From assembly GCA_900108205.1 (NCBI GenBank), contig FNUU01000002.1, positions 1 to 64,000 of the forward strand: a DNA stretch of 64,000 nucleotides, read 5' to 3'. Every line of letters starts with the position of its first letter. The first letter of the stretch is position 1. This document shows positions 25,691 through 32,813 of this stretch, piece by piece. The position numbers and the translations under genes were made by a program. This stretch comes from Eubacterium ruminantium (lineage in GTDB: Bacteria > Bacillota > Clostridia > Lachnospirales > Lachnospiraceae). The notes beneath the pieces are model-generated. The model worked only from the letters and a program-made list of their open reading frames with translations. It did not search any database and was not told where the DNA came from.

Positions 25691-26455
25691 TTACCATCCC
25701 ATTTCGCCCAGAAACCGGCGAAGCTTCTCGTGTCTCTCCTTATCCCCGGAAATGTATTCTCCCAGTTCACACTGTCCGCAGATATTTCCGTCCTTAAGAT
25801 AAATGATCCTGTTGCCGCGTCGGGCAGATTTCATATCATGGGTAACCATCACAATAGACTGCCCAGCCCTGTTGAAATCCGTCAGCACGTCAAGAACTGC
25901 CGTACTGCTGCAGCTGTTAAGTGCTCCTGTCGGTTCATCTCCAAAGACCATGTCCGGATCATTTATGAGTGCCCTGACGATTCCGACACGCTGAGCTTCA
26001 CCTCCGGACAGCTGATTCGGATATTTATTCCAGAGTTTTTCATCAATACCTACCTTCAGAAAAAGCTCTTTCGCCTTCTTGGCCAGCATTTTTTTATTCT
26101 GTCCCGTAAGAAGTCCCGCTGCCAGAACATTATCCATTATACTCATTCCTTCGATGAGATGTATCTGCTGAAATATAAAACCGCAGTGCTTCCGCCTGAA
26201 TATTGCAAGCTGGTCACTGCTGAAACCTGTGATATCCTTATCGCAGAAATCAACCTTGCCAAGGCTCACCTTGTCCATTCCCGAAAGGGCATACAGAAGC
26301 GTTGATTTACCTGCACCGGATGCCCCCATGATAACGGTAAAATCGCCCTTATAAATCTCCAGATCCATATTTTTTATAACATGCTGCTGCATTCCACCCA
26401 TTGAAAATGATTTGCACAGCTTTTCAGTTTTTATGATCACTTTCTTTTCTTCCAT
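25691..26455 (-). CDS. ABC transporter ATPase (MacB/LolD/BceA class)
   Basis: A 254-residue cytoplasmic ATPase energising the FtsX-type permease. Walker A GASGAGKST is at about 44-52, the Q-loop in FIFQQIH at about 94, the signature LSGGEAQRVGIVRAL from 149, Walker B VFGDEPTGALN from 170 and the H-loop THD at 206. The GDEPTGALN wording is characteristic of this exporter class. I moved the start to the ATG at 26455, which has AGGGGA about six bases upstream; the longer frame to 26518 has no ribosome-binding site. It has its own promoter with a probable response-regulator site, separate from the two-component operon. Confidence 0.9.
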   Translation of the reverse strand: MEEKKVIIKTEKLCKSFSMGGMQQHVIKNMDLEIYKGDFTVIMGASGAGKSTLLYALSGMDKVSLGKVDFCDKDITGFSSDQLAIFRRKHCGFIFQQIHLIEGMSIMDNVLAAGLLTGQNKKMLAKKAKELFLKVGIDEKLWNKYPNQLSGGEAQRVGIVRALINDPDMVFGDEPTGALNSCSSTAVLDVLTDFNRAGQSIVMVTHDMKSARRGNRIIYLKDGNICGQCELGEYISGDKERHEKLRRFLGEMGW

Positions 26456-26601
26456 TTTCTGTCCCCTGTCTTTCCTTTCGCTTCTCATCATATATTTTAT
26501 CCAAGGCAAAACAAGCACGAATGAAACGTGTATTTATTTTGCTTGATAAGATACCGGAGAGACTATAGTCCCGCCGGATAATGGTATGCGGTTTTTCGCT
26601 T

Positions 26602-26647
26602 ATTATAGTATATCCTCCAACCTTAAATTGCTTTATCTCAACCTTAA
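26602..26647 (-). promoter_or_regulatory. ABC operon promoter with response-regulator direct repeats
   Basis: On the minus strand TTAAGGTTG occurs at 26647-26639 and again at 26626-26618. The centres are 21 bp apart, which is two helical turns. The proximal repeat occupies the -35 zone of a perfect -10 TATAAT (26607-26602), and no good -35 hexamer is present. This is the layout of promoters activated by OmpR/PhoB-type regulators, and the neighbouring two-component system encodes one. Confidence 0.6.
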
Positions 26648-26679
26648 TTTTACATTAATTTTAATGCATTGCGGCGTTT

Positions 26680-26717
26680 CATCCATGTATATACTCGCCC
26701 GGCTCATTATCTGCACA
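26680..26717. repeat. Dispersed 38-bp intergenic repeat, copy 1
   Basis: CATCCATGTATA, a variable centre with TCGC, then GGCTCATTATCT and CACA. It matches 33 of 38 positions at 32,598-32,635; a partial third copy (CAGTCG..CGGCTCATT) lies at 42,811-42,827. Confidence 0.6.
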
Positions 26718-26756
26718 AAAAAAAGCGGATAAATACACCTTAAGTCATTTATCCGC
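26717..26756 (-). terminator. Intrinsic terminator after the histidine kinase gene
   Basis: A 10-bp stem GCGGATAAAT/ATTTATCCGC (26756-26747 with 26734-26725) is followed on the minus strand by eight T. It starts 12 bp after the kinase stop. Confidence 0.85.
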
Positions 26757-26768
26757 GATTTATATTTT

Positions 26769-28043
26769 TCAGGCAAGCTTAAAGCCTATCGTGACTTTGA
26801 AGCCTTCTTCCGTATTTTCACATTCGATATGGCCGCCCATATCCAGCATAAGATTTCTTGAAATATAGAGCCCGAGGCCCGAGCCTTCCTTTCCTTTTGA
26901 ATTTTCGCCTCTTCTATACTTATTCATGATCACCGGAAGGTCATCGTCCGGTACACCTCCGCCCTTATCTGAGAAGCTGAGATTAAGATACTCTTCATCG
27001 GCTGCAGCCTCCAGAATGATCTCTGTATCTGCATACTTATAAGAATTATAGATTATATTTGTTACCACCTGAGACGCTCTGATCTTGTCCATACATATTA
27101 TACATTCAGGAATCCTCACATCCTTTATCCTTTGTTCATGGTCAGCCGTTTTAATTATCGCCGCCAGTTCACTGCTGACGGTCTCAGACGTATTTACCTC
27201 AAGATGTTCAAGTTCACTGAGCGTTGCGGCAAAAAGATTCGAAACAAGCGTATCAATCTGGTCTGCCTTCTGCCCTATCGCCTTTACCTTGGCATTCGTG
27301 AATTCATCCTCCGTCTGTCTGCTCCTTACCTCAAGGACCTCAGACATTGCCTTTATGGAAGCCACCGGTGTCTTTATATCATGAGAAAGCTGAACCACAA
27401 GCTCACGCTTGCTTTCATTTGCTTCATATTCTTTCTTCCTTGCCAGTGAGATTTCCTCCCGCATTATATCAAAGCTTTCCGTAAATGCTCCAAATACATT
27501 TCCTCTGTCCATCTGAAGAGGTGCATCCAGATTTCCCATAGCTACATTTCCCGCAAATTCATCCAGCTTTTCAAAAGGTCTTATTATCTTAAAATATAAA
27601 TATCCTGCATATCCTGCCCACAGAATAAGAGAAATGATAATAGCGGCAGTCCACATTTTCATATATCTCCGCCTGATCCCGGCAGCAATCTTTTCCGTGT
27701 TATTATGAATTATCAGATATCCTGTCAATTTACCCTCATGAAGGATGTTACGTATGCTGTCCCTGTTTTTCGTGGCCTCCGCAAGACTTGCAGAGCTCGC
27801 ATCTTTTTCAGTGCTGAAGATCAGATTTTCATCCTGATCCAGTACCGTATAATCAAAACTGAAGTCTTCGGACGCAGGCGGAACTGCCGGCTCACTGCCG
27901 CTTCCCAGTTCCTTAAGCAGCGCATTTACCTCTACCACATCCAGCTGAAATGAACCACTTTTCGCAAATATCTTTTCATACAAATAAGGTGTGAGAAGAA
28001 TCAGAATGCTTAATCCCACTAAAATGATCAGACTTTTTCGCAT
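26769..28043 (-). CDS. Sensor histidine kinase
   Basis: A 424-residue membrane kinase. Helix 1 is at about 5-24, a 100-residue outside sensor region follows, and helix 2 (AAIIISLILWAGYAGYLYF) is at 133-151. A HAMP linker follows. The phosphorylated His is H221 in QLSHDIKTPVAS. The ATPase domain has its N-box NIIYNSYKYAD (about 329-339), G1 DKGGGVP (359-365) and G2 GSGLGLYISR (388-397). The gene overlaps the response regulator by 16 bp, so the two are translationally coupled and cognate. The signal is unknown; the adjacent ABC transporter suggests envelope or antimicrobial stress. Confidence 0.9.
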   Translation of the reverse strand: MRKSLIILVGLSILILLTPYLYEKIFAKSGSFQLDVVEVNALLKELGSGSEPAVPPASEDFSFDYTVLDQDENLIFSTEKDASSASLAEATKNRDSIRNILHEGKLTGYLIIHNNTEKIAAGIRRRYMKMWTAAIIISLILWAGYAGYLYFKIIRPFEKLDEFAGNVAMGNLDAPLQMDRGNVFGAFTESFDIMREEISLARKKEYEANESKRELVVQLSHDIKTPVASIKAMSEVLEVRSRQTEDEFTNAKVKAIGQKADQIDTLVSNLFAATLSELEHLEVNTSETVSSELAAIIKTADHEQRIKDVRIPECIICMDKIRASQVVTNIIYNSYKYADTEIILEAAADEEYLNLSFSDKGGGVPDDDLPVIMNKYRRGENSKGKEGSGLGLYISRNLMLDMGGHIECENTEEGFKVTIGFKLA

Positions 28044-28804
28044 AACATCAGCCCCATACCACGCAGGGTTTTGATAATCTTCGGATTATTCGGATCTTCC
28101 TCTAATTTTTCCCTGAGATGCCTTACATGAACATTCAGAGTTCCGTCCGATACAAAACTGTCCTGCCATACATTTTCAAATATTTTCTGCTTTGAAACGA
28201 TCTTTCCTCTATTCTCCATCAGGTAAATAAGGAGTCTGTATTCCATAGCTGTCAGTTCCACGATCCTGCCGTCTTTTCTGACAAGCCCGGCATCATAATC
28301 GATCTCAATCCCGCCGATAAATGTCACTTGCTTCGCTTCCACGCCGGATGCCGCCGTATACTGCATAATGCCTTTACTCTGAGAATCATGATGCTCCGAA
28401 TCTGATCCTTTGTCCTGACCTCTTCCCGCCTCCTGCAGCTTCTCATATCTGGCCAGCACAACTTTTACCTTAGCGTACAGTACATTAAGTGAATATGGTT
28501 TGGTTATATAATCATCGCCCCCGATATTTAAGGCGATAACCATATCATCCTCGCTGGATCTGGCGCTGATAAAAAGTATCGGTATATCATAATCCTTCCT
28601 GATCTTCTTGCAGAGTTCAAAACCTGATCCATCCTTCAGATTAATATCCAACAGAATAAGCTTTGTTGTGTTTTTCTCAAAAAAAGCAAGCGCCTCCTCG
28701 GCAGTATATACCGCAAGAGAAGGGACATCGAACATATTAAAATATTCAGCCGTGGAATCCGCAAGCTCCACTTCATCATCAATTACAAGTACACTATAAT
28801 CCAT
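28028..28804 (-). CDS. OmpR/PhoB-family response regulator
   Basis: A 258-residue regulator with an N-terminal receiver domain: acidic pocket D9/D10, phospho-acceptor D53 in LLDINLKDGSG, S80 in FISAR and K102 in TKPYS. A longer than usual Gln/Ser/His-rich linker (about 120-160) leads to a C-terminal winged helix (TAMEYRLLIYLMENRGKIV, then NVHVRHLREKL). The kinase gene overlaps its 3' end. Likely targets are the TTAAGGTTG repeats before the ABC operon, an inference from position and spacing. The start ATG has AGGAAA nearby, a modest ribosome-binding site. No clear sigma-A promoter was found in the 150 bp upstream. Confidence 0.9.
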   Translation of the reverse strand: MDYSVLVIDDEVELADSTAEYFNMFDVPSLAVYTAEEALAFFEKNTTKLILLDINLKDGSGFELCKKIRKDYDIPILFISARSSEDDMVIALNIGGDDYITKPYSLNVLYAKVKVVLARYEKLQEAGRGQDKGSDSEHHDSQSKGIMQYTAASGVEAKQVTFIGGIEIDYDAGLVRKDGRIVELTAMEYRLLIYLMENRGKIVSKQKIFENVWQDSFVSDGTLNVHVRHLREKLEEDPNNPKIIKTLRGMGLMLCEKV

Positions 28805-28872
28805 TTTCCTGTTCCCGTTTAATTAACTGCACTTTTTGCATTTTGCCGACATAACTTCTCAGATAGAAGAAT

Positions 28873-28910
28873 GCCCCGCAGAGTCATCTTCCTGACTAAC
28901 CCTGCAGGGC
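28873..28910 (-). terminator. Probable terminator after the lipase-like gene
   Basis: A stem GCCCTGCAG/CTGCGGGGC with an inner stem AGTCA/TGACT, 48 bp beyond the lipase stop. The T-tract is weak (ATTCTTCTATCT), so termination may be partial. Confidence 0.5.
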
Positions 28911-28957
28911 TTTCCTTCTCCATATATGATCTATGGAATCATATCAGATATTAAATC

Positions 28958-31900
28958 TTATTTAACAGTAAGTGTTACTGTCTTTGTGTAGATCTTAAAT
29001 GAACCATTTGTGATCTGGCAACGATATTTATATCCGTTGAATTTCTTCTTGGCATTAACTGTAAGCTTATTAGATGTGCTTCCTGCGCCGTTTGAAGCTA
29101 CCCACTTATCAGTTCCCGGTATCATTACCATCCACTGATACTTAACATTGCTGCCCTTTGCAGTAACTGTAAATGAAGCTGTGCTTCCATCCTTAGCACT
29201 TATATTTGCAGGCTGAGTTGTGATATTTGACTTTGTTGTGATCTGAACTGCATCTGTGTAAGCAGATACACCATTACTTGTGATCTTACATCTGAAATAT
29301 CTTCCGTTAAGTGTCTTTGATCCTACAACGCTGAGCGACTTTGTATCAGCTCCATCAGCAGAACTTTCTTTCCACTTATTGCCGTCAACGCTTACCTGCC
29401 ACTGATAACTGATGTGGCCACCGGCTGCAGCTGATGTTGTAAATCTTGCTGTATCTCCATAATATACAGTTGCTGCCTGAGGCTGCTTTGTGATATCCGG
29501 AACGATCTTATATGTTTTTGTTAAGCTTCCCTTATAATTACCAATACCGGTTATAGTAACTTTTGCTGTTCCTACAGCTACATTATCACTATAAGCCACT
29601 GTATAATCTGTACCCTTTACAAGAACCTTGTCTCCGATACTTACCTTAACTCCTGTTCTGAGAGCCTTTCCTGTATAGGCAAATTCCTTGGTTCCGATCT
29701 GAACCTTAGCATTATCTCCAAGAGTAACCGTTGTATCAACAGTAAGATTAAGATCAGCTGTGCCATCAGTAAATTCAGCCTTAAATGTATATGCTCCTGT
29801 CGGCAGTGTATCAAGGAAATCTGACTTAAGCTCTATTGAAACAGCATTATCAGCAATATCTGATACAGCATAATCATTTGCAGTTAATGCAACGCCATCC
29901 ACTTTAATACCGGTAAATAATCCTTCAATATTGCCTCCGGCAGTTGCACTTCTTTTAACAGTATACTTGATCTCTGTTTTTTCTTCTGTAACATATGCAG
30001 CCTTCTCAGCTGAAGCGTCGAAGTATACCACATGATTGCTGAAAACATCCTTCTGCTCAAGCGCCTTTGCCCATGCAAGATACATTCTTCCGTCATGAGA
30101 TACGGATATCTGACTTGAATTCACAACGAAGGTTATAATACGTCCTACAGAAGCGAGAAGATTAAACTCTTCACCATCTTCATATAATACAAAGTAAAAG
30201 ATAAGTCTTCTCAGATTATCAACGTTCTCAATAACAGTATTAAAACATCCTTCAAACTGACTTAAAACTTCAGCGTCAACTCCCGCTTCAGTAACTTTAG
30301 CCATTGTAGCATCAGCTACCATGGTAAGGAGATTTACAAGAGACGCATCTGCTGCGGCTGCCATCGATGGATATGGCTCCTCCACGTCCGGATCATCATT
30401 CGTAAGAAGTAATCCGACAAGGACTGTAACAACACTGTCTAATGTTGCGTCACCACCGTCAAGAAGCTCTGCAAGTCCCGGAAGCTTATTTGCCAGTCCC
30501 CCATAAAGGAAAAGAGTACGGATTGACTTAGCTGTAGCGTTGTCCGCAGCGCCCTGAGAGCCTGCCTGTGGTCCGTATACAAGAGCATCAATAAATGCAA
30601 CAATCTTAGCTTCTGTTTCTGTACTATCCGGATCAGCTACACAGTAGTTGATAAGTGCCGAAAGCATCTCGGCATCGTCACCCTCAAGCGCTTTTTGTAA
30701 AAGATTAACCGCAAGAGGAGCCAATGTCTGGTAAAGCTTTGTATCCTTACGTTCAATAATATACGTAAGAAGCGCCTCAACTACATTATCAACAGTAGTC
30801 TCTTCGGTAACTTCCAAACCGATAAGATCAAAGAGAATGTCACCGAGTACCGCACTGGTTCCTTCAGCATCATTTGCGTCAGCATCCAGCACTCCCTCAT
30901 CCTTCAATCTCTCGATACCATATGCCAGAAGATTTACTATTATAGGCTTAATAAGAGCCATCGTATCAAGACCTTCAGGCACATCAAAATACCTTACACC
31001 ACCTGTAGTAATAAGCTTAATAACAGCTGTAATTGTTTCCTGATATCCTTCTTCTGCATAAGCCTGATTGCTCTCAACAACCTTTGCAAGTGCACCTAAA
31101 CGTCCACTCATAAACTCATTCAGATCGGTATATTTTTGGTCCGGAGCCACATTTAACGTATCCAGATCAAATGCCATACTCATGAATTTACGATAGTCTC
31201 CCATACCGTCAAATCTATTGTAGAAATACGGATCAATCTCTTTAAGCTGTGCAGCCATCTCATCCGAAGCAATATCAAAGTCTTTTTCTATATCAATATC
31301 ACGTCCGAAACAGCCAAATCCCCATTCTTCCATAGGAACAAGTGTAACCAGATCATATGGAAGTCTGAAATTGAAGATACCGTCAAATATTTTGTCATCC
31401 GCTGCTGCAACACCCTCTGCATCTGATACAAACGCCTCACCGGCTGTATCATTAGCATAGCCTTCTGATGTTCTGTCGCCGGAAACGTTCAGAAGTTCCT
31501 GTAAAGACGCTTCAGCTTTTACTGTTCCCGGAGTTGCAAATGTATAACAATATACATCTTCAGGTGTAACTGATACATCTCCTAAATAATCAGAACCGCC
31601 TGCAGCAAAGAAAGCACCAAGAAGATTTGCCATGGCTGCTCCTCTTGAGTGTCCTGCTATCCATACCTTTAAGTTTCCTTCAATCTCATTTTCAGCAATA
31701 TACTTCTTTACAAAACGAAGTATTTCGTCTCTTCCCTGCATGAAGCCTTCATGAAAATCACCACCACCTACCTCAAAGTTGCCGGCCCACTCACGTAAGT
31801 ATCCGCTGCTTCTCGGAATTATGGCAAGAAGAGTATACTCCTCGCCATTCATGTAGATTTTCCTCTCTCCTACAGCAACAGCTGCAGAATTAGCCTCATC

Positions 31901-32260
31901 TAACATTGTGTAATAAGCATTAGCATCTACGTTGTCGAATCCCAGAGTATCCAGGAATTCACCAATATCCTCTGCTTTTTCATTTTCCAAATTTCCGTTC
32001 GGCGTTCTTCCCGAAAGAAGAGCAGCCTGTGCAGATAATGTGAATAAATGAGCGCATCCCTCAAATGATGAGCGCATAAAGCAGTCATCTCTGTAAACAG
32101 CCTCAGCATTGTCCAAATCATATGCATACTGTACAGCTCCGGTTGTTACTTCCGGATCATCCCCTGTTGCCTTTTGAGCAAGAGCAGTACTTGGAACAAG
32201 ACTGATCACAAATGCAACTGCAAGTAACATCGCAATAGTTTTGCGAATCTTAAGTCCCAT
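28958..32260 (-). CDS. Secreted class-3-lipase-like protein with C-terminal Ig-like repeats
   Basis: An 1,100-residue exported protein with signal peptide (TIAMLLAVAFVISLVPSTALA). Residues about 60-260 carry a lipase class 3 type alpha/beta hydrolase pattern: TLLAIIPRSSGYLREWAGNF, the nucleophile elbow VWIAGHSRGAAMANL (S205) and YTFATPGT. The expected activity is hydrolysis of an ester (lipid or acylated glycan); substrate unknown. A long helical middle part (about 400-780) matches nothing I recognise. From about 880 come a beta module ending ITGIGNYKGSLTKTYKI and two Ig-like repeats (ISYQWQVSVDGNKW; VKYQWMVMIPGTDKW). No sorting signal or membrane anchor is seen at the C-terminus, so it is probably released or held by the Ig repeats. 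AGGAGGTGA precedes the ATG by about seven bases, and the gene has its own promoter and a structured leader. Confidence 0.75.
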   Translation of the reverse strand: MGLKIRKTIAMLLAVAFVISLVPSTALAQKATGDDPEVTTGAVQYAYDLDNAEAVYRDDCFMRSSFEGCAHLFTLSAQAALLSGRTPNGNLENEKAEDIGEFLDTLGFDNVDANAYYTMLDEANSAAVAVGERKIYMNGEEYTLLAIIPRSSGYLREWAGNFEVGGGDFHEGFMQGRDEILRFVKKYIAENEIEGNLKVWIAGHSRGAAMANLLGAFFAAGGSDYLGDVSVTPEDVYCYTFATPGTVKAEASLQELLNVSGDRTSEGYANDTAGEAFVSDAEGVAAADDKIFDGIFNFRLPYDLVTLVPMEEWGFGCFGRDIDIEKDFDIASDEMAAQLKEIDPYFYNRFDGMGDYRKFMSMAFDLDTLNVAPDQKYTDLNEFMSGRLGALAKVVESNQAYAEEGYQETITAVIKLITTGGVRYFDVPEGLDTMALIKPIIVNLLAYGIERLKDEGVLDADANDAEGTSAVLGDILFDLIGLEVTEETTVDNVVEALLTYIIERKDTKLYQTLAPLAVNLLQKALEGDDAEMLSALINYCVADPDSTETEAKIVAFIDALVYGPQAGSQGAADNATAKSIRTLFLYGGLANKLPGLAELLDGGDATLDSVVTVLVGLLLTNDDPDVEEPYPSMAAAADASLVNLLTMVADATMAKVTEAGVDAEVLSQFEGCFNTVIENVDNLRRLIFYFVLYEDGEEFNLLASVGRIITFVVNSSQISVSHDGRMYLAWAKALEQKDVFSNHVVYFDASAEKAAYVTEEKTEIKYTVKRSATAGGNIEGLFTGIKVDGVALTANDYAVSDIADNAVSIELKSDFLDTLPTGAYTFKAEFTDGTADLNLTVDTTVTLGDNAKVQIGTKEFAYTGKALRTGVKVSIGDKVLVKGTDYTVAYSDNVAVGTAKVTITGIGNYKGSLTKTYKIVPDITKQPQAATVYYGDTARFTTSAAAGGHISYQWQVSVDGNKWKESSADGADTKSLSVVGSKTLNGRYFRCKITSNGVSAYTDAVQITTKSNITTQPANISAKDGSTASFTVTAKGSNVKYQWMVMIPGTDKWVASNGAGSTSNKLTVNAKKKFNGYKYRCQITNGSFKIYTKTVTLTVK

Positions 32261-32291
32261 AATCTTTCACCTCCTAATATCTTTATGGACA

Positions 32292-32353
32292 GCTAGTATC
32301 ACTGTTTCTAAATAACCCGACTGAATTTGAGTTATTTTTCGACAGCTATACTA
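32292..32353 (-). promoter_or_regulatory. Leader hairpin at the 5' end of the lipase-like mRNA
   Basis: On the minus strand CTAGTATAGCTGT pairs imperfectly with ACAGTGATACTAG, enclosing an inner stem AATAAC/GTTATT. The structure starts right at the predicted transcription start, below the -10 box, so the mRNA would begin with a hairpin of about 62 nt. It could protect the transcript or act in cis; no riboswitch family is recognised. Confidence 0.45.
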
Positions 32354-32354
32354 G

Positions 32355-32383
32355 ATTTTACCATAAACATTTCTATCAAACAA
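32355..32383 (-). promoter_or_regulatory. Predicted promoter of the lipase-like gene
   Basis: -35 TTGTTT (32383-32378), 17-bp spacer, -10 TAAAAT (32360-32355). Confidence 0.55.
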
Positions 32384-32399
32384 GAAAATATCTACAGAA

Positions 32400-32671
32400 T
32401 TTGCAGTTCATTATATCGTGTGACTTCGTCACCCGGTGATGGTCGCATATATTCTCGTCTGGTCTTCTCTGTGTGTAGATGCTGACTCCGTCAGCCCCAC
32501 CATCTCGTGACTCCGTCACTCGATGATGGATATTCGCCAAATGCCTGTACACATAGATATCCCACCGCATATGCAACTTCGTTGCCTTGTGGTGGGACAT
32601 CCATGTATACAGTCGCTTGGCTCATTATCTACACACGTAACAAGAGCCGCACCGTTGGGGTGGTGCGGCTC
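32400..32671. repeat. Cluster of small hairpins in a gene-free stretch
   Basis: The 550-bp gap 32261-32813 has no credible gene. It holds four 5-bp-arm hairpins with TTC/TCC loops: GTGACTTCGTCAC (32420), CTGACTCCGTCAG (32482), GTGACTCCGTCAC (32507) and GCAACTTCGTTGC (32573). Two are extended by outer arms (CCATC/GATGG, CCCACC/GGTGGG). After a copy of the 38-bp repeat comes AGCCGCACC/GGTGCGGCT (32646-32671). Arms differ in sequence but keep pairing. The remainder (32672-32813) is A/T-rich with no clear signal. Confidence 0.6.
32598..32635. repeat. Dispersed 38-bp intergenic repeat, copy 2
   Basis: CATCCATGTATACAGTCGC, then TTGGCTCATTATCTACACA. It differs from copy 1 (26,680) at five positions. 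Confidence 0.6.
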
Positions 32672-32813
32672 AAAGGTATGAAAAAATGTGGGGGAAGGTA
32701 TAGAATCCTTCGTTGGAACAATTATAATATAAAACATATATATGTTTAGATTAAGTAAATTCTGTGAAAAAAAAGTGAACTTCTTAAGCATTTTTTAACT
32801 TTTTATTTATTTT

